Below, one piece after another: positions 1 to 10,395 of a stretch of 64,000 nucleotides of DNA; positions within the stretch are counted from its first letter, which is position 1, and each line of letters opens with the position of its first letter. The stretch lies in assembly GCA_029964075.1 (NCBI GenBank), contig CM057141.1:5270001-5334000 (forward strand). Direction: 5' to 3'. The position numbers and the translations under genes were made by a program. A model generated the notes under the pieces. The model searched no databases. It was not told the origin of the DNA and worked only from the letters and a program-made list of their open reading frames with translations. Source of the stretch: Patiria pectinifera (Eukaryota > Echinodermata > Asteroidea > Valvatida > Asterinidae).

Positions 1-2518
1 GATGAAGCTGGGCCTATATACTTCCGAGTCACCGAACTTGGAATTTTGGAAGTGGCCGTGCGCTGACGCAGCTTGAAAATGAAATTTGACAAGATAGTCC
101 TGCCTTTATAAACTGGTGGGTTTTTTTTTTTGCGTGACGTCAACATTTAGTTGGAAATTTAACCTGCAACTTGAAAGCGCCCTGTCATGTCACGCCATCG
201 TCGCGTTGCGCCGTCAAATTACGCAATGCTTTTGGAGGCCAGTAGGGGGCGTGAACCAATAGTGGATGCTGATTGGACAACACAATTCCGCAGACGGCGA
301 CTGTTTGCTGTATGTGATCAAACTGATCATCCACATTTTCAACAGCCGTTGTTTGTACTGACCGGTGGACGATCGGTCAGTGCCGAGACACACGTACGTG
401 CATTCTCACGTAGCCAACGATTTCGTCATCTTCATGCGATGTGCATGTGACTGAGGAGAACGCGCGAGAAACATCCAGCGCTTAAATTTCTCTTCAAGTT
501 ATTTCTTTATTTTATATACATGTAGGTAAGCGCGGACATCCGGGGTTTTTTTGCATTGGCGTATATTATATGGCTCCCAGACCCAAATTCTTGAAACTCA
601 ATGTTCTTTAGTCTGGTGTGCTGAATGGTAACACATAGCAACCGATGAAAACTGGTGGGCAAATAAGATGTTTTCATCGGATGACGCAGGTGCGGGGTAC
701 ACTCACATTGTGTCCTTGAAAGACATTAAAAACCATAACACATACTTAACATTTTTTTTTCGGAAGCGTATCTTTTGGTTATGTCCCTTTCGTGACAACC
801 TACATTAAGTAAAAACAAAAATACATATTTCCCATTTGTTTTCTCAAAAGCGTGTCTTTTTGGTCAGGCCCCTGTACTGTCGTGACAAGATAAGTACATG
901 CATGCATGTACCATTAGTAATTTAGAAAGGTTGATTTTATTCCTTTTACACATGAAATACTCTTGTATTTAGAAAGACTGATAAATCCATTTATTCGAGA
1001 TAAAATTCAACTAATCCGACAGAAACTAGGGACATTAAGGCAGTCGAAAAGACTCGAGTTTGGACTGAAGTAATTTTTTTTCAAAGCATTTCAATCTGAA
1101 ATTTCATAGTGACTTTTCACTTTCAATCGTCGTGTCGCTAAATTCAACTCTTCGAATTTTTAGAGAGTCCATCAGATTGCCGCCAGTACACAATATACCA
1201 CTACTTCGTTTCCTGTTTTATGCCATAATAATATGCGAATATTCATCCTGTGATATTTTGTGGTTAGTCTGTCATGTCTGTTTTCGTTATTTTTTCCCTT
1301 CACATTCCGAACAGCTGGTATGGTGAATGCAAACACGCCGGTACGTGTGCGTGGGCGTACAGTGGGCATTGCGAGGGTGTGTCGGCTTCGCCGCACCGTG
1401 AATGGATGTTTTTGCCCGGAAAGTAAATACTGTCCATTCATGCAGGTTGTTCGTTTTTCTAAAGCCAGTTTATTCAGGACTGTTGTCGAAGGTAACCCTC
1501 ATTGTTGGTTTCCATGGGGACGTGTTTTCAGAGGCAACAAAGGGAGAAAATATTTAATTCTCGGATTCGACCTGGTAATGGCATTTAATCTGGCGGGCTG
1601 TGACGAACGCAACGGTCCACTGAGCGTCGGTCAATCGTTAAAGACGAGGCTACCTTTTACAAAAGAGATTTTGTTTAAATTCCGCGAATCCGCTTGTAAT
1701 TTTTATCATTTTGTACTCCATCAAATATTTTTGTACACAAACAAAAGATTGTCATGCATAGCTACCTGAATATGCTCCCTTAGTTAGTCCTAGCTTTTTA
1801 CTTTGTAACAATTTATACAATTGTCGTACAGTTTTTGGTTGGACGCTTACTAGACAACAAAATCATGGGTAAAACCTTGCCAGAAAATTGTATTCACTGA
1901 CATCGGCACAATATAATTGCCGTAAAATTATCTGATTTTGATGTAGACATGCATAATGGACTTCCTATATTTTGCATCACAAACACGGAAACATGTTGAT
2001 TCACCGTGTTCTATAATCAATACACCATCCCATCCAAAATATTGCATCAGCATCCGTTTTAGGACCATCTGCATACAATGATGATCACAGCTGTGCAGGA
2101 CGACAGATGTAAATTGTTGACAAAATTTTGTTGACGAAATTTTGGAGTGTTGAAGTGTTTGCTACCAAAAGAAAATGTTATACTGTCGGCATTTTAGACT
2201 TCGTTTTGACAATTTCCTCCCGCTATCAATAAAGAAAATGTTATATGTCTAATTTTTAGATTTCTTTTTGGTGAAATTAGTACTCTTTCAAAGTTCGATT
2301 TAGTAGTTGATCGACAATTATTGCAGTTTTTTTCGAGTGGGGTCTTTGAGGTGTTGAATAACAAATTTAAGGTAAAGGAAATCAAAGACCATTGCAATGA
2401 ATCGAGATTTGCGGTGCTGTATCAGACCTCATTTCAGGGGGAAAATGTTTAGATTTGTTGTGCTAATACTGGTCAAGTGGAAGAGGGTGGGGTGATTTAG
2501 CCAGCCAACTCAAGAACC
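1..2518. other. Intergenic sequence without a recognised gene
   Basis: I find no exon chain or known domain here. The longest open frames are an Arg-rich 87-codon frame at 187-450 and a 169-codon frame at 1260-1769. The second starts at GTG and resembles no family I know. Both lack convincing splice or promoter context and are probably chance frames. The rest is AT-rich sequence with short homopolymers. Confidence 0.5.
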
Positions 2519-2983
2519 TTAACCCTAAAGGGGCCGGGGGCGGAATCCGCCCCCCCCCTCAACATTTTCCGTGATAGCCTCTAAACAAATTGTTTTCGCG
2601 ACCCGAGCTGTTATGACTTTTTAGCCTCGAGCTTTGCGCATCTTTTGATACCAAAAACATAAAAATCGGACCACGGGTTGCCGCGTAGCGAAAAATTTTC
2701 CGGCGCTACTCGCCGTGAAAACTGAATTTTTGCATATACGTCGTGTACACAGAGCAGAATTGCCATTCGTACATATGAATAATTAATTAGCCATAATTCC
2801 AAAACCCTTTGACCTATAGTCATGATATTTCTTGGGTATGTTTAGGAAGAGTTGCTCTATGCATGTGCCGAGTTCCAAAAATTTTTGTAACTCGATGGCC
2901 GAGATCTTAGGGGGGGGGGGCGGAATCTGCCCCCCCCCCCCGGCTGAGAGATGGTCAAAATAACCCGGTCCCTTTAGGGTTAA
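2519..2983. mobile_element. piggyBac-type MITE with TTAA target duplication
   Basis: The left end reads TTAA followed by CCCTAAAGGGGCCGGG. The right end reads CCCGGTCCCTTTAGGG followed by TTAA. The TTAA duplication plus an inverted repeat starting CCC is the hallmark of the piggyBac superfamily. The element proper is 2523-2979 (457 bp). It has long G and C runs just inside both ends and no transposase frame, so it is non-autonomous. Confidence 0.75.
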
Positions 2984-4659
2984 TAATCTGCCCTTTAGGC
3001 CTTACAGTTAAACGTAATAGAGTATAGCAGAAAAATACAAGGCTTAATGTATAAGGGGAAAAGAGGAAACCCTTTTTTTTTTAACTGTGAACTTTATGAT
3101 GAATATATCGCTGCGTTCTCGTCAAACTGTGCGGAAAAAAAACAGACAATGAAAGGAAATCATAAAACCTTGTTGAAACATTATTTGCATTTTATGGCTG
3201 CAATCGATATGTACTGGTACCAGCATACGGTTGCAATGCAGACCAGTAACAAAAAACCTACCATGAACTCCAATGACAAATGTCCCCACTTCAGAAATTC
3301 AGATAAAATATCCTCACAACTCGCCAAGGGGTTCCAGACACACATCAAACTAAAGCTTATTTCATCATCTTTCATTTTCTGTTCAAATTATGTGGGGTAA
3401 TCTAAGGTCTTTTGGGAGAAATGTTCATCCAAAGAGGAGTACCCCTAAAAAAAAAATTGAAGCCCATCGCCATTTTGAAAAATGGTATACCAACGCTCCA
3501 TTGCAAAATAGAACATTTTTAGGGCCCAATTTTAGTCCTGTGCACGGCTTCCACCTTTTTTTCACAAACCCCTCAAGTTCAAATAAAAAAAGCTGAATTT
3601 CAGAGCGCGTACAAATCGTGATTTTCGGCTGCTAAGAAACCAATTTTGGAAGACGCGGATCGGGGGGGGGGATTGACCCCTCCTGCTCTGCAACACACAC
3701 ACAAAATAACAAGTAATAATATTACATAAATGTCCGTAGGCTTTCCGCAACAATCGAACATAACAAAATGGATGGGCTTGACCCCCCTACAATCCCTAGA
3801 TCCGCCCCTGTTTTGGGCCTATTTGCTGACCTGTATACCCATAAGAAGGCGATATTAAGACTGCCAGCTGACAACACGTACCTGACAGTGGCACGATGTC
3901 TTACGAAGATTCCGAAGTACAAAGTTTCAAACGAATAGTTCCATTTTAATTTTTTTCACACGATTCTTATTAGTTCCATTTTAATTTTTTTTCACACGAT
4001 TCTTATTAGACCATTCGCTGTAATTGGCAATCTGTTTTTACCCTATGTATTATATAGAAATCATTTGTTTCATGCATTTGCTTCGTTCCAAATAATAACA
4101 TTACTCAGAACCCAAGGATGTTGAATCCTAACCTGTTGTTTGAGTGGATGTTGTATTTTTTTTTAGACAAAAAATAGTTAAAAATTGAACATGCACAACC
4201 TTTTGATCACGAAACACGATTTCGTCGATAACACTCCTCCTTATTACCAAAAATCTGTCAATTATTGCTGGAAATCACCTACATTTCGTCAAGTTGAGTT
4301 CTTCTAAACGACAGCAAGCCAGACGGAATAATTTCACAGGGTGTTTAGTACCAGAATTTACTATCTTTAATTCAAGCAAGCCTTTGATAATCTTTACAGT
4401 TTACTTTTTTGTGATACATGCATATTGATCCCAAAGCCTTATCCTTTCTCAAACTTGATTTGTCCTCTGATGAACTGGTGTTTTAAAATTTTGCGAATAT
4501 ATGTTTTATGCGAAGTACATTCTACAAAAATAAATAAATAAATATCAAATACACGTTCAACAATAACAATTCATATTACTATATACATGTACATGTAAAT
4601 GGTCAATTATTATTGCTGATGGTGGAGATCACGTCGTGCGTACCTTATTTGGCCTAAAG
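2984..4659. other. Intergenic, repeat-derived sequence
   Basis: No gene is recognised. It contains one half of an inverted dispersed repeat (3265-3592, listed separately), a direct duplication of a block of about 40 bp around 3940-4010, and remnants near 4090-4385 that resemble parts of the TTAA-flanked element seen complete at 12952-13497. Confidence 0.45.
3265..3592 (+). repeat. Dispersed repeat, reverse copy at about 42440-42735
   Basis: The stretch containing the motifs TCCCCACTTCAGAAATT, GTGCACGGCTTCCACC and CAAACCCCTCAAGTTC reappears as its reverse complement near 42440-42735, where TGAGGGTTTGTGAG, GGTGGAAGCCGTGCAC and GAAATTTCTGAAGTGGG are read in the opposite order. No coding potential is seen, so this is an interspersed element of unknown class. 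Confidence 0.6.
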
Positions 4660-4987
4660 AATCCAGGAGAGGGCGCTCTGAATGAAAATGGATCCACGCT
4701 TCGCGCTCCCCCCCCCCCGAATTTCTTTTCCGTAGGCGGGTCTTACTTGTACGGGGGACACATTTACCAGAGGGACACTTTCAATGTTGGGCAGGGGGAC
4801 ATATTTACCAGGGAGGGGGACAGATCTACCTTGGTAAATGTGTCCCCCCCCCCCGGACAGATTTACCGGGTCACAAAGAGAAAATTTGTTTGGGGGGACA
4901 CATTTACCGGGGGGGGGGGGGGACTGAATTACCTGCCACACCGCCAAGATATACATCCGCACGCCGTAGAATATTTTAAGTTTTGTT
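4660..4987. repeat. G/C-tract repeat with GGACACATTTACC motifs
   Basis: Several direct and inverted copies of a motif like GGGGACACATTTACC or GGACAGATTTACC are separated by C or G runs of up to about 13 bases. A related block (GGACAGAATTACC, TAATTCTGTCCCC) follows the satellite array at about 9869-9975, so this material flanks the array on both sides. Open frames across it on both strands come from low complexity. Confidence 0.55.
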
Positions 4988-6280
4988 CAATAGAGGGCGC
5001 GCCACATAAATAGTGGTCTTAATAACGCATCAACACGGATGCTGCACATTTGAAATACAAAATGGATTAAATTGAAATTTCGTGCAATTAGTTTTCACGA
5101 TGTGTAGCATAAGTAGTTTGAATGGCATGAGAAACCGTGGAGCTACAAATATAATATGATCGTAACAATCTAGTATTTTAAACGTTAAAAAATCCATGTT
5201 GACTTCCATCAGGATTGTATTTGTTGCAAATAAAATCCTGTATTGTTACGGTCATAATAGCTTGATTAATTTACGTTTTTTTTAGGAAATGAAATCTTTT
5301 GATGCCAAACATCATGACAAATGAGTGTACGAAAATTCATTTTAATGTAACGTGTATTTCTTGAGTTGTTGGCCCGAAACCGAGTTTGGTGGTGGAGATC
5401 GAGACCACTATAATAGAGGGCGCGCCACATAAATAGTGGTCTCAACAACGCATCAATACGGATGCTGCACAAGTGAACAAAAAGAACAACCTCGTTTCCG
5501 ATGAACTACTCAAGAAATACAGAATGGATTAAATTGAAATTTCGTGCAATTAGTTTTCACGATGTGTAGCATAAGTAGTTTGAATGGCGTGAGAAACCGT
5601 GGAGCTATAATTACAATATGATCGTAACAATCTAGTATTTTAAACGTTAAAAATCCATGTTGACTTCCATTAGGATTGTATTTGTTGCAAATAAAATCCT
5701 GTATTGTTACGGTCATAATAGCTTGATTAATTGACGTTTTTTTTTAGGAAATGAAATCTTTTGATGCCAAACATCATGACAAATGAGTGTACGAACATTT
5801 ATTTTAATGTAATGTGTATTTCTTGAGTTGTTGGCCCCAAGTCGGGTTTGGTTGTGGAGATCGAGACCACTATAATAGAGGGCGCGCCACATAAATAGTG
5901 GTCTTAACAACGCATCAACACGGATGCTGCACAAGTGAAGAAAAAGAACACCCTCGTTTCCGATGAACTACTCAAGAAATACAAAATGGATTAAATTGAA
6001 ATTTCGTTCAATTAGTTTCACGATATGTAGCATAAGTAGTTTGGATGGCGTGAGAAACCATGGAGCTGTAAATACAATATGATCGTAACAATCTAGTGTT
6101 TTAAACGTTAAAAATCCATGTTGACTTACATTAGGATTGTATTTGTTGCAATTAAAATCCTGTATTGTTACGGTCAAAATAGCTTGATAATTTGACGTTT
6201 TTATTATGAATTGAAATCTTTTGATGTTAAACATCGTGACAAATGAGTGTACGAAAATTCATTATAATATAACGTGTATT

Positions 6281-6472
6281 CAGTGGCGTAGCCAGGAATA
6301 TTCAGTGGGGGCGCTGGGGGGCTGGAACATTTCATGGGGGCGGGGGCGTCATGTAGATCAATGATAAGTTTTTTAGAAACTCAAAATCTCAGTGGGGGGT
6401 GGGGGGGCGACAAGATTTCATAAGGGGGGGGGGGGGCTATCGCCCCCCACGCCCCCCGTGGCTACGCCACTG
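6281..6472. mobile_element. hAT-type MITE, satellite copy 1
   Basis: The inverted ends are CAGTGGCGTAGCCA and TGGCTACGCCACTG. The 8-bp target duplication CGTGTATT lies at 6273-6280 and 6473-6480. The empty site (ACGTGTATTTCTTGAG) is seen in type A satellite units. An 8-bp duplication and CAG...CTG ends are typical of hAT. The interior is G-rich and non-coding. Confidence 0.85.
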
Positions 6473-6941
6473 CGTGTATTTCTTGAGTTGTTGGCCCGAA
6501 ATCGAGTTTGGTGGTGGAGATCGAGACCACTATAATAGAGGGCGCGCCACATAAATAGTGGTCTCAACAACGCATCAATACGGATGCTGCACAAGGGAAC
6601 AAAAAGAACAACCTCGTTTCCGATGAACTACTCAAGAAATACAAAATGGATTAAATTGAAATTTCGTGCAATTAGTTTTCACGATGTGTAGCATAAGTTG
6701 TTTGAATGGCGTGAGAAACCGTGGAGCTATAAATACAATATGATCGTAACAATCTAGTGTATTAAACGTTAAAAATCCATGTTGACTTACATTAGGATTG
6801 TATTTGTTGCAATTAAAATCCTGTATTGTTACGGTCATAATAGCTTGATAATTTGACGTTTTTATTATGAAATGAAATCTTTTGATGTCAAACATCGTGA
6901 CAAATGAGTGTACGAAAATTCATTTTAATATAACGTGTATT

Positions 6942-7137
6942 CAGTGGCGTAGCCAGGAATTTTCAGTGGGGGGCGCGGGGGCTGGAACATTTCATGGGGG
7001 CGGGGGCGTCATGTAGATCAATGATAATTTTTTTTGAAACTCAAAATCTCAGTGGGGGTTTTGGGGGGGTTACTGGGGGGAGACAAGATTTCATTGGGGG
7101 AGCTATCGCCCCCACGCCCCCCGTGGCTACGCCACTG
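6942..7137. mobile_element. hAT-type MITE, satellite copy 2
   Basis: It has the same ends and the same CGTGTATT flanks as the copy at 6281. The position within the satellite unit is identical, so it was copied with the unit and did not insert independently. Confidence 0.85.
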
Positions 7138-7605
7138 CGTGTATTTCTTGAGTTGTTGGCCCCAAATCGAGTTTGGTGGTGGAGATCGAGACCACTATAA
7201 TAGAGGGCGCGCCGCATAAATAGTGGTCTCGGCAACGCATCAACACGGATGCTGCACAATTGAGAGAAAGAACAACCTCGTTTCCGATGAACTACTCAAG
7301 AAATACAAAATGGATTAAATTGAAATTTCGTGCAATTAGTTTTCACGATGTGTAGCATGAGTAGTTTGAATGTCGTGAGAAACCGTGGAGCTATAAATAT
7401 AATATGATCGTAACAATCTAGTGTTTTAAACGTTAAAAATCCATGTTGACTTACATTAGGATTGTATTTGTTGCAATTAAAATCCTGTATTGTTACGGTC
7501 ATAATAGCTTGAAAATTTAACGTTTTTATTATGAATTGAAATCTTTTGAAGTCAAACATCGTGACAAATGAGTGTAAAAAAAATCATTTTAATATAACGT
7601 GTATT

Positions 7606-7795
7606 CAGTGGCGTAGCCAGGAATTTTCAGTGGGGGGCGCTGGGGGCTGGAACATTTCATGGGGAAGGGCGTCAAGTAGATCAATGATAATTTTTTTAGA
7701 AACTCAAAATCTCAGTGGGGGGGGGCGACTGGGGGGCGACAAGATTTCATGGGGGGGGGGCTATCGCCCCCACGCCCCCCGTGGCTACGCCACTG
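7606..7795. mobile_element. hAT-type MITE, satellite copy 3
   Basis: It has the same ends, flanks and unit position as the copies at 6281 and 6942. It differs mainly in the length of the internal G runs. Confidence 0.85.
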
Positions 7796-8724
7796 CGTGT
7801 ATTTCTAGAGTTGTTGGCCCCAAATCGAGTTTGGTGGTGGAGATCGAGACCACTATAATACAGGGCGCGCCACATAAATAGTGGTCTCGGCAACGCATCA
7901 ACACGGATGCTGCACAATGGAAGAAAAAGAACAACCTCGTTTCCGATGAACTACTCAAGAAATACAAAATGGATTAAATTGAAATTTCGTGCAATTAGTT
8001 TTCACGATGTGTAGCATGAGTAGTTTGAATGTCGTGAGAAACCGTGGAGCTACAAATATAATATGATCGTAACAATCTAGTGTTTTAAACGTTAAAAATC
8101 CATGTTGACTTTCATTAGGATTGTATTTGTTGCAAATAAAATCCTGTATTGTTACGGTCATAATAGCTTGATTAATTTACGATTTTTTAGGAAATGAAAT
8201 CTTTTGAAGCCAAACATCATGACAAATGAGTGTACGAAAATTCATTTTAATGTAACGTGTATTTCCAGAGTTGTTGGCCCGAAATCGGGTTTGGTGGTGG
8301 AGATCGAGATCACTATAATAGAGGGCGCGCCACATAAATAGTGGTCTTAACAACGCATCAACACGGATGCTGCACAAGTGAAGAAAAAGAACATCCTCGT
8401 TTCCGATGAACTACTCAAGAAATACAAAATGGATTAAATTGAAATTTCGTGCAATTTGTTTTTACGATGTGTAGCATAAGTAGTTTGAATGGCGTGAGAA
8501 ACCGTGGAGCTATAAATACAATATGATCGTAACAATCTAGTGTTTTAAACGTTAAAAATCCATGTTGACTTACATTAGGATTGTATTTGTTGCAATTAAA
8601 ATCCTGTATTGTTACGGTCATAATAGCTTGATAATTTGACGTTTTTATTATGAAATGAAATCTTTTGATGTCAAACATCGTGACAAATGAGTGTACGAAA
8701 ATTCATTTGAATATAACGTGTATT

Positions 8725-8902
8725 CAGTGGCGTAGCCATGAATTTTCAGTGGGGGGCGCTGGGGGGGCTGGAACATTTCATTGGGGGGCGTCATGTAGAT
8801 CAATGATAATTTTTTTAGAAACTCAAAATCTCAGCGGGGGCTACTGGGGGCGACAAGATTTTAGGGGCTATCGCCCCCACGCCCCCCGTGGCTACGCCAC
8901 TG
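8725..8902. mobile_element. hAT-type MITE, satellite copy 4
   Basis: It has the same ends and CGTGTATT flanks. The interior is shorter because G runs have contracted. The left inverted repeat has one substitution (GCCATG for GCCAGG). Confidence 0.85.
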
Positions 8903-9836
8903 CGTGTATTTCTTGAGTTGTTGGCCCCAAATCGAGTTTGGTGGTGGAGATCGAGATCACTATAATAGAGGGCGCGCCACATAAATAGTGGTCTCGGCAA
9001 CGCATCAACACGGATGCTGCACATTTGAAGAAAAAGAATAACCTCGTTTCCGATGAACTACTAAAAAAATACAAAATGGATTAAATTGCAATTTCGTGCA
9101 ATTAGTTTTCACGATGTGTAGCATAAGTAGTTTGAATGGCATGAGAAACCGTGGAGCTATAAATACAATATGATCGTAACAATCTAGTGTTTTAAACGTT
9201 AAAAATCCATGTTGACTTCCATTAGGATTGCATTTATTGCAAATAAAATCCTGTATTGTTACGGTCATAATAGCTTGATTAATTGACGTTTTTTTTAGGA
9301 AATGAAATCTTTTGATGCCAAACATCATGACAAATGAGTGTACGAAAATTCATTTTAATGTAACGTGTATTTCCAGAGTTGTTGGGCGGCCCCAAATCGG
9401 GTTTGGTGGTGGAGATCGAGACCACTATAATAGAGGGGGCGCCACATAAATAGTGGTCTTAACAACGCATCAACACGGATGCTGCACAAGTGAAGAAAAA
9501 GAACATCCTCGTTTCCGATGAACTACTCAAGAAATACAAAATGGATTAAATTGAAATTTCGTGCAATTAGTTTTCACGATGTGTAGCATAAGTAGTTTGA
9601 ATGGCGTGAGAAACCGTGGAGCTATAAATACAATATGATCGTAACAATCTAGTGTTTTAAACGTTAAAAATCCATGTTGACTTACATTAGGATTGTATTT
9701 GTTGCAATTAAAATCCTGTATTGTTACGGTCATAATAGCTTGATAATTTGACGTTTTTCTTATGAAATGAAATCTTTTGATGTCAAACATCGTGACAAAT
9801 GAGTGTACGAAAATTCATTTTAATATAACGTGTATT

Positions 9837-9868
9837 CAGTGGCGTAGCCAGGAATTTTTTAGTGGGGG
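9837..9868. mobile_element. Truncated hAT-type MITE at array end
   Basis: Only the left end (CAGTGGCGTAGCCAGGAAT) is present after CGTGTATT. It runs into a different G/C-tract repeat at about 9868. The satellite array stops here, so the array edge lies inside this element. Confidence 0.7.
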
Positions 9869-10340
9869 GTGTGAAAGTAATTCTGTCACCCGGTAAAACT
9901 GTCCGGGGGACAGAATTACCTAGGTAAAAGTGTCCTCCCCGGCCCGTTAATTCTGTCCCCCTCCAGGTAATTCTGCCCCCAGGGTTTTTGTCCCCCTCTT
10001 TTGAAACCCGGAAGGCCAGTTCTCTTTATTGTTTTTATGAATATATTTTGGACTTTTAGTCTGCCCTTCATGAATATAAAAATATTTAATTTGGTCTAAT
10101 AGATGATATGTGAACACAACGTTTCGATTTGGAGTACGGTGAAATCTAGCGAACAGAGAGTTAAGTTGAGGGCGTGTAAGTAGAAGTTTGTTGAGGGCGT
10201 CCTTTCATCCAGCTGGCGCTCATTGGTCACGTGCATGTCACATGGTATGCATGATGTCATGGATGTTGACAAAGATTTGCCAATCTTGCTAAAGATTGAC
10301 CCCATTCGAGTACCTTGAATGAGTTTGCAACTTTTTTCGG
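9869..10340. other. Spacer upstream of the first GST gene
   Basis: The first 110 bases are a G/C-tract repeat with TAATTCTGTCCCC motifs like those at 4720-4930. The rest (to 10340) is unique sequence leading into the GST promoter. No gene is seen. Confidence 0.5.
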
Positions 10341-10350
10341 TGACAAGGCA
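10341..10350 (+). promoter_or_regulatory. ARE-like site upstream of GST gene 1
   Basis: GTGACAAGGC fits the antioxidant response element core RTGACnnnGC. It lies 55 bases before the start codon. The same decamer, TGACAAGGCA, occurs upstream of the dead copy and of GST genes 2 and 3. Function is inferred from the motif and from the known Nrf2 control of GST genes. Confidence 0.55.
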
Positions 10351-10395
10351 TATTCGAGCAGTCATCGGCAGGAGCACAGCGTAGCAACAGCGATC

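Larger units (their letters stand above)
4988..9836. repeat. Satellite array of nine ~463-bp units in two subfamilies
   Basis: Nine head-to-tail units share an anchor, AATAGAGGGCGCGCC, flanked by GACCACTAT and ATAGTGGTC. This gives each unit a hairpin with an AscI-type site (GGCGCGCC) in its loop. Unit boundaries at GTGTATTTC lie near 5352, 5814, 6475, 7138, 7796, 8259, 8903 and 9367. Two subfamilies differ at linked sites. Type A has GCAAATAAAATCC, TTTAGGAAATG and GCCAAACATCATG. Type B has GCAATTAAAATCC, ATTATGAA and (with small variants) GTCAAACATCGTG. The order is A A B B B A B A B. Every B unit, and no A unit, carries a hAT-type MITE at the same site. The B unit also keeps an 87-codon minus-strand frame, probably by recent amplification and not function. 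Confidence 0.85.

Noticed and set aside
1410..1450. Peptide SKYCPFMQ resembling the GST active site KYCPFAQ
   Set aside because: Only about 14 bases match, the flanking residues do not fit exon 2, and there are no neighbouring exons. Probably chance.
5968..9790. Recurrent 87-codon minus-strand frame in the satellite
   Set aside because: It is kept in all B units, but A units break it, and young copies preserve any frame. No domain is recognised.
5350..9836. CRISPR-like array
   Set aside because: The regular spacing comes from ~463-bp satellite units with homologous sequence throughout. There are no short repeats with unique spacers, and the DNA is eukaryotic.
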